41,127 bases of DNA, from the NCBI GenBank assembly GCA_003219195.1, contig QHPX01000144.1:1-41127 (forward strand), given 5' to 3'. The first letter of the stretch is position 1. The number at the start of each line of letters is the position of its first letter. This stretch comes from Verrucomicrobiota bacterium (GTDB taxonomy: Bacteria > Verrucomicrobiota > Verrucomicrobiia > Chthoniobacterales > UBA10450). This document shows, piece by piece, positions 33,727 to 41,042 of the stretch. The position numbers and the translations under genes were made by a program. The notes beneath the pieces are model-generated. The model made no database searches, was not told where the DNA came from, and saw only the letters and a program-made list of their open reading frames with translations.

Positions 33727-35732
33727 TCATTTCGGGGCGGTTAGTTCGTCAACCAGCGGCTGCGCGTCGTAAACGTTGCGCAGCGTTTCGGTGATGGCGG
33801 CGGAATCAACCGACACCGCGCGAGCTTGTTTGTCGCTGAAAATGCAATCGAGGACGAGCGATTGAATGTTGCCATCAAAAATGATGCCAACGAATTCGCC
33901 GGCTTTGTTCACGACCGGACTGCCGCTGTTCCCGCCGATGATGTCAGCGTCGGAAACGAAATTGAATTTGGTTGAAAGATTGAGATTAGACTTCTTGTCG
34001 ATCCAACGCTGCGGCAGATCGAACGGCGGTTTGTTCTCGTGTTCGGCGGCGCGTTGATACAAACCCTCGAAATTTGTGAACGAGGAAATCTGTTTCCCAT
34101 CTTCCTCGTAGCCGCGGACGGTCCCATAGGATAATCGCAACGTAAATGTCGCGTCGGGATAGTTGCTCGTTCCCTCGGCCGCGAAGCGTCTCCGGGCAAT
34201 TTCTCCGTAGGCCTGTTTTTTAATCTCCTCCTGCGCATCGTGGATTTTTCGCGCATTTCTGGCCGGTTCATCGACAAATCGCGCGAGATCGAGCATCGGA
34301 TCATGCGCGGCGGACAACGCCTTCGCATTTTTTGTGTAGAGGTCTTTGCGGAACGCGACATCTTTTAGCTTCGTTCCGGAAACCAACTCGACGGCGCGGG
34401 CGTGCGGCGATTTGCCGGCGAGAACTTGTTTAACCAGCGGATCGTTCGCCCCGAATTTCTCGGCAAAATCGGTCAGCGAATCGGTTAATCGCAGAATTTC
34501 GTAATCGTCATAGACCGGGGAAGTGGAAAAAAGATCGAGCTCGAGCGATTCACGCGCGCTGTCGCGAAACTCCGCGATGCGATTGCCGTTCGGCTTGGCG
34601 CGTTCGTCGATCGCACGAATAAGCAAGCGCCCGTATTTGAACAAAGTTCCGTAGAACGCGCGCGGTCCGCGGTAACCGACGGTAATCGGCCGCTCCTGTT
34701 CGATATAATCGTAACGCGGCGCAATTCTCACGATCTCGGTTTGCGCTTTCTTGATGTGGTCGTAAGCCGCAGATGTCGGTCTTAACTTCGGATCGCGCGC
34801 GATCGCAGCGCGCAATTTTTGCTCGCGCGCCTGGATCGACATCCAAATCTCCGGATCGAAAAGCGCCGCGACGTAACCGTCATAGCGTTTACGATTGTTT
34901 TGGTCGCCGAAGAGGTCATCGCGCGCACGTCGGGCATTTTCGAATGAGCGCTGACTCCAGGCGTTGAGCATTACTTCACGGCGGTTGAAAATCCCGAGCC
35001 AGTTCGGGACCTCTCGGTCGCGCTTGTCCGCAAGTTCGTCCACAGTCAGTTGTCGATCTGTTTTGCCCGGACTGCCGCTCACGAACGTCAGCTCGCCATC
35101 GCCCGGTCCGCGCGAATTCCATTTGAGAAAGTTTTCGATCTTGGCCGGCTGCCCGTTCTCATAAACACGGAAGAAGCAGATATCGAGATCGAAGCGCGGA
35201 TACTCGAAGTTGTCGGGATCGCCGCCGTAAAATGCCATCTGCTGTTCCGGCGCAAAAACGAGCCGCACATCATCGTAGCGTTTGTAGCGATAAAGATGAT
35301 ACACGCCGCCTTGATACAACGTCACCACATCGGAACGGAGCCCGGTTTTCTCTTTGCTTTCCTTCTCGATCTGGGCAATCGCGCTCGCGCGCGCGGCCGA
35401 TGCGGCGTCAGGAGACAGGCCGGCTTTCACGGCGCCATTCACGCGCGCGGTCACGTCTTCGGTCGACATCAGCACATTAAGCTCGAGATCAGTCGCTTTG
35501 ACTTCGCCCGCCTGCGTTTTCGCGTAGAAACCGTCGCGCACGTAGTTGTGTTCCTGGCTGCTGATTTTTTGCAGCGTGTCGAGACCGACGTGATGATTCG
35601 TGAGCGTGAGTCCGTTTGCGGAAACAAAAGAACCGCTGCCCCCGGAGTTGCGCGCGCAGGGAAGATGACGATAAGCGTGCAGGCGAGAGCAACGAGAATT
35701 GGTCGGGATGGAGTCGCAAGAACTTTGGACAT
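33727..35732 (-). pseudogene. S46-family dipeptidyl-peptidase, N-terminus broken by deletion/frameshift
   Basis: S46 peptidases (DPP7/DPP11) are periplasmic enzymes that release dipeptides. The mature part is nearly complete from GGSGSFVSANGLTLTNHHVG, with catalytic His, to IGGNSGSPVVNKAGEFVGIIFDGN with catalytic Ser. Upstream of position about 35650 the frame is wrong. A normal signal peptide (MSKVLATPSRPILVALACTLIVIFPARA, shown here in parts: start MSKVLATPSR, end IFPARA) exists from ATG 35732 but in another frame. About 40 residues usually present between signal and GGSGSF are missing. So about 120 nt appear deleted with a frameshift, as in ku. Translation from the long frame (from 35766) would give no export signal. 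A sequencing or assembly error would restore the gene. Confidence 0.75.
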
Positions 35733-35795
35733 CGGCCAGCATAAAGCGTCGGTGAGAACGCGACAACTCTCTGCCTTTGATTATAAGTGGTAGCG

Positions 35796-36560
35796 ATGTT
35801 TGGAATCGGACGGCGACGCAAGATCGACAAATTGGATTTTATCCTGGCTGGTGCGCAAAAATCGGGAACGACGGCGCTGCATTATTTTTTAGAAAAACAT
35901 CCGCGGATTACGATGGGCGATCAGGAGGAAATGCATTTCTTCGACGACGACGGCCTGTTTTCGGGTCCGGTCGATTATGAATTGTTACATCGACATTTCC
36001 CGTTGCTGCCAAGGTCGACAATCGCGGGTGAATGCACGCCAAGCTACTTGTATTGGAAACCGGCGGCTGAGCGGATTTGGAATTACAATCCGCGAATTAA
36101 ACTGCTCGTGCTCCTGCGAAATCCAGTCGAGCGCGCTTTTGCCCATTGGAACATGCAACGATTCAAAGGTCGCGAGCCGCTCGATTTACTCGACGCGGTG
36201 AAGAAGGAAAAATCACGGGTTGCCGGCGCGCCGCCTCGGGAAGCCCGCCGCTTCGCCTATGTCGATCGAGGATTTTACGTGCAGCACCTCGAGCGCTTCT
36301 TTCGATTTTTTTCACGAGAACAAATGATGATTATCAAGTTTGAAAAATTTCGACAGGAGCAGCGCGAAACACTGGATTCAATCTTTTCATTTTTAGGTGT
36401 GAAACCACTTCCATCGTTCCGCAGTAAGGACAGAAACGTCGTGCCGTACCAGCGTGCGATGAATTGGGAGGAGCGACTTTTTCTTTACAACATTTTCGCG
36501 GACGACATCGCAACGCTCGAGCAGTTGCTCGGTTGGGATTGCTCGGATTGGAAACTGTAG
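35796..36560 (+). CDS. PAPS-dependent sulfotransferase family protein
   Basis: This is a 254-aa sulfotransferase of the heparan/bacterial type, moving sulfate from PAPS to a carbohydrate or other acceptor. The 5'-phosphosulfate-binding loop is LAGAQKSGTTAL, and the 3'-phosphate-binding segment is LLRNPVERAFAHW. Later VIKFE-like and NWEERLFLYN are also typical. ATG 35796 is chosen over a GTG at 35787. The acceptor is unknown, but the polysaccharide and lipid genes nearby make a surface glycan plausible. One AAGATCGACA (35820) encodes RKIDK. Confidence 0.87.
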   Translation: MFGIGRRRKIDKLDFILAGAQKSGTTALHYFLEKHPRITMGDQEEMHFFDDDGLFSGPVDYELLHRHFPLLPRSTIAGECTPSYLYWKPAAERIWNYNPRIKLLVLLRNPVERAFAHWNMQRFKGREPLDLLDAVKKEKSRVAGAPPREARRFAYVDRGFYVQHLERFFRFFSREQMMIIKFEKFRQEQRETLDSIFSFLGVKPLPSFRSKDRNVVPYQRAMNWEERLFLYNIFADDIATLEQLLGWDCSDWKL

Positions 36561-36566
36561 TAACGG

Positions 36567-36632
36567 CGGTAGGGCGACGCTCTGCGGAGCCGTAGAATCA
36601 TCTCGTCGGCTAGACAGAGTCGCGCCCTACCG
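36567..36632. repeat. CGGTAGGGCG palindromic repeat
   Basis: The inverted ends are CGGTAGGGCG and CGCGCCCTACCG (near match over 18 nt). It lies between the convergent sulfotransferase and methyltransferase genes. The TAG read from its right end (CTA 36627-36629) is the methyltransferase stop codon. Confidence 0.75.
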
Positions 36633-37376
36633 TCCTGTCTGTTTGAATTGCGGGCGGACTTTCGGATCGACGGAAAACAGCGCTTTCGAGCGGAAGATGC
36701 GCGCGCCTTGCGCTAAAAAAAGAGCGCGCAGCTCCGGCGTGAAAAACGAAGATCCGTCGCGGCGCGGATTGAACTCCAGGAGCAAACGGCCATCCGGCCT
36801 GAGAAATCGCGCCCGGACGTCGTCGATAAAAAATTTCCAGTCTGGCGGCTTCCACTCGTTCCAGTCATCGTCCGCCGCGCGATCTATGCGATGAAAACAA
36901 ACGCGATGCGCCGTCACGAGGTCAAACTTTTCTCCGAGATCGGGCAGGGGGACTTGCGGATGGATTTTTGATATCACGCGACGCACGCCCAAAAGATCGG
37001 TCGCGCCGCGGAAAAGCGGCTCATCGTCGGTATCAAGGCCGAGCCCTTGATGTCCGAAGTATCGACAAACGTGGAGAAAATAACCGGCGCCGCAACCGAG
37101 ATCGAGAATGCGTAATGGCGGGGTGCGATCCAGCCAAAGGTCTTGGGCGCGTTCCACATTGACCCCGAGCCGGTAAGCCGCGTCTTCGTAGCGGTTGATC
37201 CTTCGTGCATTTGGCCGATACGGGCACCGTTCGCGCAGTTTGGCAAACTCTGCCTGATCAAGCGTCGCCAGGATCCGCCGTGTGTTTACCGGATGGGTCC
37301 AGCGGCAGACGTGCTCCCAAAAGCTCTCGAGCAGTTCATAGGAGAACAGCTTCTCGATTTTGCGCGACAGTTGCAC
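36627..37376 (-). CDS. Class I SAM-dependent methyltransferase
   Basis: This is a 249-aa methyltransferase. The SAM-binding motif I is LRILDLGCGAGYFLHVCR near residue 90, followed by GLGLDTDDEPLFRG (motif II acidic end) and FDLVTAHRVCFHRI. The first 85 residues hold an extra helical region (FWEHVCRWTHPVNTRRIL). The later KFFIDDVRARFLRPDGRLLLEFNP is the expected strand-helix end. The substrate is unknown. Its C-terminus (KQTGR) runs into the palindromic repeat that supplies the stop. Confidence 0.82.
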   Translation of the reverse strand: MQLSRKIEKLFSYELLESFWEHVCRWTHPVNTRRILATLDQAEFAKLRERCPYRPNARRINRYEDAAYRLGVNVERAQDLWLDRTPPLRILDLGCGAGYFLHVCRYFGHQGLGLDTDDEPLFRGATDLLGVRRVISKIHPQVPLPDLGEKFDLVTAHRVCFHRIDRAADDDWNEWKPPDWKFFIDDVRARFLRPDGRLLLEFNPRRDGSSFFTPELRALFLAQGARIFRSKALFSVDPKVRPQFKQTGR

Positions 37377-37464
37377 CCGAAAAGGATGCAGCTAAGTGCG
37401 GCCCAAACAAGTAGCGAATGGCTGTCAGATGCGGCGACGTCGGTGCGCGATTTTAAATTGGCCT
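37377..37464. other. Gap between methyltransferase start and repeat copy D
   Basis: This short region of about 90 nt holds no gene I can support and probably carries the methyltransferase promoter on the minus strand. Confidence 0.3.
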
Positions 37465-37555
37465 AAGATCGACAATGGAGCCCGCCTCAGGCGGGGAGCC
37501 GAGCGACATGGACAGGCAGCCCGCAAGGGTGAGCGAGCGGGAGCGAGCGAATCAA
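37465..37555 (+). repeat. Dispersed ~85-bp element, copy D (intergenic, longest)
   Basis: This begins AAGATCGACAATGGAGCC, contains the palindrome CGCCTCAGGCGG and the block GAGCGACATGGACAGGCAG, and ends GGGAGCGAGCGAATCAA. It is the best reference copy (91 nt). It ends at the last codon region of the small membrane gene on the opposite strand, whose TAA stop (37556-37558) is immediately adjacent. Confidence 0.85.
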
Positions 37556-37708
37556 TTACCTGCCGATGAGAATAAAGATGCCGGCCGCGAGGGCGAGAAT
37601 CCCCATTATTATCCCGGGGATGGCAATCGAGGGGATGAGCGCCACGATGCCAACGAGGATGAGATAAATTGCCAGCAGCAGCATACCGATGTTTTTGGTG
37701 AAGTTCAT
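37556..37708 (-). CDS. Small two-helix membrane protein
   Basis: This is a 50-aa hydrophobic protein (MNFTKNIGMLLLAIYLILVG and on), with two membrane helices separated by a Pro/Ser turn (ALIPSIAIPG). The C-terminus is AAGIFILIGR. Start is ATG 37708; an in-frame ATG at 37744 gives a charged extension that seems unlikely. The function is unknown. It has the same size and layout as the DUF3309 gene at 13463-13615. Divergent from the CPBP gene with about 70 nt between starts. Confidence 0.7.
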   Translation of the reverse strand: MNFTKNIGMLLLAIYLILVGIVALIPSIAIPGIIMGILALAAGIFILIGR

Positions 37709-37779
37709 GGCGTCTCTTCTGAGGCAAGCTCGTTTTTTTTGCACGCTTAAAAAGCTTACTTGTTGATACAGTCGACGAC

Positions 37780-38649
37780 GTGAATGAAGCGCAGGGCCGG
37801 GTTTGGAAGAAGATCGCGGTGTTTTACACGCTGACGATGCTTTTCAGCGGCGTGTTCGACGCTTTCGTTTTGCACGCCGGCAGAATGGATGCGGGCAACT
37901 TTCTCTACGTCACTGGCGCGATGTGGAGCCCGGCGCTGGCTGCTTTTGCGACGAAAAGAATCTTTCGCGAAAGAATTGGTGATTTGCCGTGGACCTGGAG
38001 CGGCGCCCGCTATGCCTGGCTGGCTTATATCATCCCGATCGGCTATGCCCTGCCAGTGTACCTCATTGTCTGGCTCACCGGTCTTGGCGGCTTTTACGAT
38101 GTCGATCTTGCCAAAAAAATCGCAGAGCAATTCGCTTGGGTGAATCTTCCGCCAAGCCTCCTGCTCGCGCTTTTCGTTCTGTTGACGGCGACGCTCGGGA
38201 TGATCGGCAAAATGTCGCGCGCGCTCGGAGAAGAGATCGGCTGGCGCGGCTTTCTCGTGCCGGAATTATCGAAAGTGGTCGGTTTCTCGGGAACCGCAGT
38301 CATCAGCGGTTTAATGTGGCCCGTTTATCATTATCCAATTCTGCTCTTCGCCGATTACAACGCCGGAACTCCTGCCTGGTATGGCTTGATCTGTTTCACG
38401 ATCATGGTGGTGGCCTCCAGTTTTATCCTGACGTGGTTGACACTGCGTTCGGGCAGTCTTTGGCCGGCGGCAATTTTCCATGGCAGTCACAACCTCTTTA
38501 TTCAATCCATTCTCTCGCCCCTTACGAAAAACACTGGCATAACCAAGTATATTATCGACGAGTTCGGGATCGGACTCGTAATCACGACTCTGATCGGTGC
38601 GATTATTGTTTGGCGGAGACGGCTCGAGCTGCCGCAAAGAATACCGTGA
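37780..38649 (+). CDS. CPBP-family intramembrane metalloprotease
   Basis: This is a 289-aa polytopic membrane protein of the CAAX-protease/bacteriocin-processing (Abi) family. The catalytic glutamates are in GEEIGWRGFLVPEL (EE-x3-R). The metal-binding histidines follow in WPVYHYP and FHGSHNLF. About seven to eight hydrophobic helices are present. Start is a GTG at 37780; no in-frame ATG is nearby. Substrates of bacterial members are mostly unknown. One TGTCGATCTT motif (38100) encodes DVDLAKK. Confidence 0.87.
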   Translation: MNEAQGRVWKKIAVFYTLTMLFSGVFDAFVLHAGRMDAGNFLYVTGAMWSPALAAFATKRIFRERIGDLPWTWSGARYAWLAYIIPIGYALPVYLIVWLTGLGGFYDVDLAKKIAEQFAWVNLPPSLLLALFVLLTATLGMIGKMSRALGEEIGWRGFLVPELSKVVGFSGTAVISGLMWPVYHYPILLFADYNAGTPAWYGLICFTIMVVASSFILTWLTLRSGSLWPAAIFHGSHNLFIQSILSPLTKNTGITKYIIDEFGIGLVITTLIGAIIVWRRRLELPQRIP

Positions 38650-38667
38650 ATTGCGCGGCAGCGATTG

Positions 38668-39390
38668 TTACAAGCCGATGGGGTGACGCGCGTCAAAGCC
38701 GCGAGTGTCGCGAAAGTCCGTGCGCCAGCGTGGGCCAATGTCGGTGCCGTAGCGTAGATCGGTCGTATCGAGGCGCAGGCCGGCAATAATGGCAAAGGTG
38801 TGGCCGGGCCGCGCATAAATTGTGATCCATTTTCCACGGCCCCGTTCGCCATAACGGAGAAAATCGCTCGATGGGAGCGGCGCGCCGAGAAGCCCGGCGT
38901 GATAAAGGGCGAAGGAAACGGCGCCGGAACAGTCGTAGCCATAATCGTCGAACGACCCGTGGCCACCGCCCCAAACATACGGTTTGCGGCGGAGAGAGTT
39001 CGCCGCCCAAATCGCGGACTTGACGGTTGCCGGAGCGTTCGCTGGTGCGTAGGCGATCCCGTTGCGCAAGATAGCGCGCCTGCCGCTAATAACCGGACGC
39101 GCGGCGTCATTGTCGATCTTGGAAACCGAGTCCGTTTCGTCATTATCTTGTGCAACTGCTTCGGCGCGCGGGATGGCGCGCGGCGCGTAATACGCGAGGC
39201 GAACAGGCGCTGGTTTATCCAGAGAGAACGGCTGGAGCGCAACGATCGCCTCTTCGGCGTGGCGCCCGCGAGGTTTTTGCTCCTCTGCGTCGGACGACGT
39301 GGCGACAAAAGTGAAGAGCACGAGCAGGCAGAAGAGCGCTGCTTGTCCGCATCTTCGCAGGTTCTGTCGAAAGGAAATCGGGTGCGGCAC
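38668..39390 (-). CDS. Secreted NlpC/P60-like cysteine peptidase
   Basis: This is a probable cell-wall endopeptidase of 240 aa from GTG 39390, whose next residues form a signal peptide (QAALFCLLVLFTFVATSSDA). The frame is open to a TTG at 39537, but that extension lacks a signal. The catalytic domain (about 130-240) has GGGHGSFDDYGYDCSGAVSFAL with the nucleophile Cys, and ARPGHTFAIIAGLRLDTT with the His. The linker before it is polar and contains SKIDND, encoded by a TGTCGATCTT motif (39111). Cell-wall cleavage is inferred from the fold family. Confidence 0.78.
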   Translation of the reverse strand: MPHPISFRQNLRRCGQAALFCLLVLFTFVATSSDAEEQKPRGRHAEEAIVALQPFSLDKPAPVRLAYYAPRAIPRAEAVAQDNDETDSVSKIDNDAARPVISGRRAILRNGIAYAPANAPATVKSAIWAANSLRRKPYVWGGGHGSFDDYGYDCSGAVSFALYHAGLLGAPLPSSDFLRYGERGRGKWITIYARPGHTFAIIAGLRLDTTDLRYGTDIGPRWRTDFRDTRGFDARHPIGL

Positions 39391-39568
39391 GATCGGACAA
39401 GAAGCTGCTTGCGCGCCACGCCGAAGCGTTTTTGCGACCTGCGAGCGCAAGATTTCGAGTTTGCGGCTGACGCGCAGGAATTCGCTTCTGCGGTGTGAGA
39501 ATTTTACGCTTGCCGGGAAGCGGCAAGAGATCGTCAACCTTAAGGCGTTACTCGCCTACGAAGGAAAT

Positions 39569-39574
39569 AGGAGG
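39569..39574 (+). promoter_or_regulatory. Shine-Dalgarno of the cupin gene
   Basis: AGGAGG lies 8 nt before ATG 39583, an unusually good match for this window. A small hairpin, AGGCG-TTACT-CGCCT (39543-39557), precedes it in the leader. Confidence 0.7.
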
Positions 39575-39582
39575 CAATAATC

Positions 39583-39936
39583 ATGAAGAAGTTCATCCCA
39601 ATCGTTTGTATCTCGATCCAGGCGTTAGCGACGGCAAAAGCTCAAGACCCGGTGAAGGTCGATCGCGCACATTACAAGGTGCTCTTTAACAACAAACAGG
39701 TGCGCATTTTGGATTACCACCTCAAGCCGGGCGAGACGACTCCCATGCATTCGCATCCCAACCATGTGATTTATCCATTTACGGGTGGGACGATGAAGTT
39801 CACGCTGGCCGACGGCAAGACGGAAACCGTCACGGGTAAGGCCGGCCAGGTCGTCTGGCACGATGCCGAGACACATACCGTGGAAAATGTTGGGAAAACG
39901 GAAACACACGGGCTCGACATCGAGCTGAAAAAATAA
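39583..39936 (+). CDS. Secreted cupin-domain protein
   Basis: This is a 117-aa single-cupin protein with a signal peptide (MKKFIPIVCISIQALATAKA). The metal-binding cupin motif 1 is visible as PGETTPMHSHPNHVIYPFTGG (shown here in parts: PMHSHPNHV, IYPFTGG), and motif 2 as WHDAETHTVENVG. Both carry histidines that could bind a metal. The substrate is unknown. A hairpin follows the stop. Confidence 0.85.
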   Translation: MKKFIPIVCISIQALATAKAQDPVKVDRAHYKVLFNNKQVRILDYHLKPGETTPMHSHPNHVIYPFTGGTMKFTLADGKTETVTGKAGQVVWHDAETHTVENVGKTETHGLDIELKK

Positions 39937-39961
39937 GACGCGCAGCGGGAGGGCCGTTCAT

Positions 39962-40001
39962 CGCGATTCTCGATCTACCAACAGTTGGATCGAAAATCGC
40001 G
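39962..40001. terminator. Hairpin after cupin gene
   Basis: A 14-bp stem with one mismatch (CGCGATTCTCGATC 39962-39975 and GATCGAAAATCGCG 39988-40001) has a 12-nt loop, 25 nt past the cupin stop. No T tract directly follows. Confidence 0.55.
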
Positions 40002-40013
40002 TGCGTCGAAAAA

Positions 40014-40049
40014 TTGCCGCCGGTGATCGATTCGAACCACCGGCGGCAA
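40014..40049 (-). terminator. Intrinsic terminator of the secreted 147-aa gene
   Basis: A perfect 12-bp stem TTGCCGCCGGTG/CACCGGCGGCAA (40014-40025 and 40038-40049) is present. Read on the minus strand it is followed by TTTTT (40009-40013 region), the classical rho-independent layout. It lies 25 nt beyond the stop of the gene at 40075-40518. Confidence 0.8.
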
Positions 40050-40074
40050 AAGCGAATTGATCGAGCAGGCGGAA

Positions 40075-40518
40075 TTACTTCAGCGTGATTTCGCGCATGA
40101 GCTTGTTGCCCATGATCTCACGAATTTCCAGACGCTTGGTCGCGGTGGCGCGCTGCTGGTCGGGTGTGCCCTCGATTTTTCTGGCGATCGGATCGAACTT
40201 TTCCCGTGCGTTATCGAACGACGCCATGTTCTTCTGTTCGACCATCAGCAGAATGTCGAAGTCGTGCGGTGTGGCGGCATCACCGAGCAGGATTTTATAA
40301 TCCATGATGAGGTTCTGTTTCTTGGCTTCGTCGAGCGTGCCTTTGAAGGTCGTGGCGAGGCCTTTGAGGTATTCATCGCCCATGCCGTACTTGGCTTTGA
40401 CCATGGTTATTTGCCAGACGGTGCCTTCGGTGTAAGGCGCGTCGCTTTGTGCAGAGCAGAGACCAGCCCACGCCGCGAACAGCGCGGTGCCGGCAATGAG
40501 GATTAGGGATTTTTTCAT
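40075..40518 (-). CDS. Secreted protein of unknown function
   Basis: This is a 147-aa protein with a clear signal peptide (MKKSLILIAGTALFAAWAGLCSA). The mature part starts with SDAPYTEGTVWQITMVKAK and has a helix-rich, charged middle (LKGLATTFKGTLDEAKKQN) followed by ILLGDAATPHDFDILLMVEQKNMA. The alternation of a strand, two helices and strands resembles ferredoxin-like alpha-beta barrel monooxygenase-type small domains, but this is only an impression. ATG 40518 puts the signal peptide first; the frame upstream to 40614 is not meaningful. Confidence 0.72.
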   Translation of the reverse strand: MKKSLILIAGTALFAAWAGLCSAQSDAPYTEGTVWQITMVKAKYGMGDEYLKGLATTFKGTLDEAKKQNLIMDYKILLGDAATPHDFDILLMVEQKNMASFDNAREKFDPIARKIEGTPDQQRATATKRLEIREIMGNKLMREITLK

Positions 40519-40663
40519 TCCGCGAGGATGATGGTACAGCAGAGAGCGGTCAATAAAATCCTTTGTTCCGTATGCCGGGTATGTAACTAGCGACGAACAA
40601 CTTGTCGCTCGCATTCGCTCCGGCTCGGTTCCTCAGGCGGCCTGCCTTTTTCACGTCGATAAA
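40519..40663. other. Intergenic region with degenerate palindromes
   Basis: This probably contains the promoter of the 147-aa gene. It has a hairpin AGCGAC/GTCGCT (40589-40594, 40604-40609) and the string CCTCAGGCGG (40632-40641 region), which also occurs in dispersed-element copies A and D. A degenerate relative of that element is possible but could not be aligned. Confidence 0.3.
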
Positions 40664-40845
40664 AATATGTACCTGTAATTTTGTCATTCTCGTCGCGGTG
40701 TTGCCGAATCTTCCGGGGGTTTCTTGTCACCGTGGAAATCATTGATGCAACGAGCGTCTCGGCGTTCTTCGTCCGGCTTTATGATTACGCGTGGTTCGTC
40801 GGGTTCGCGATTGCGTTTGCGATTATCTGGCATTGCGCGGCCTAA
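40664..40845 (+). pseudogene. 3' remnant of an NCS1-family nucleobase transporter
   Basis: The frame reading VILVAVLPNLPG (about 40684-40719) jumps by one at a run of five G. It then continues as FLVTVEIIDATSVSAFFVRLYDYAWFVGFAIAFAI (in parts: EIIDATS, RLYDYAWFVGFAIAF) to the TAA at 40843-40845. The LYDYAWFVGF segment is typical of the last helices of NCS1 cytosine/allantoin permeases. No upstream part of such a gene is present, so this is a decayed tail. The family call rests on this short match only. Confidence 0.5.
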
Positions 40846-41042
40846 GTTCTGAAATAAAGAGAGATGCTTCGACCCATTCGACTTTCGCTCAGGGCAGGCT
40901 TTCGCGCAGCGTGGCCAATTTTAACTCCCGACTGAGAGGGCCAGGGTGGTGGTGGTCGGGAATGGTAGACGCGATCGCCGGGCGCGCCGGGACCTGCTTT
41001 TCTGATTGCTTTCTTTAAGGCAGCAACTAATATCGTGCCCCC
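40846..41042. other. Intergenic region before the prepilin-like gene
   Basis: There is no gene here. The segment GATGCTTCGACCCATTCGAC...CTCAGGGCAGG (40863-40902) has the look of a spread intergenic repeat, but no second copy exists in the window. The remainder probably holds the promoter of the final gene. Confidence 0.3.

Noticed and set aside
35050-35793. 247-aa open frame on the plus strand
   Set aside because: Antisense to the S46 peptidase reading frame that carries the catalytic motifs.
38502-39419. 305-aa open frame on the minus strand
   Set aside because: Overlaps the NlpC/P60-like gene in another frame; only the latter has a signal peptide and catalytic Cys/His motifs.
40014-40049. 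tRNA-like TTCGAA loop
   Set aside because: The TTCGAA lies in a 12-nt hairpin loop with a 12-bp stem, not a 5-bp T-arm, and no acceptor or anticodon arm is present; it is a terminator.
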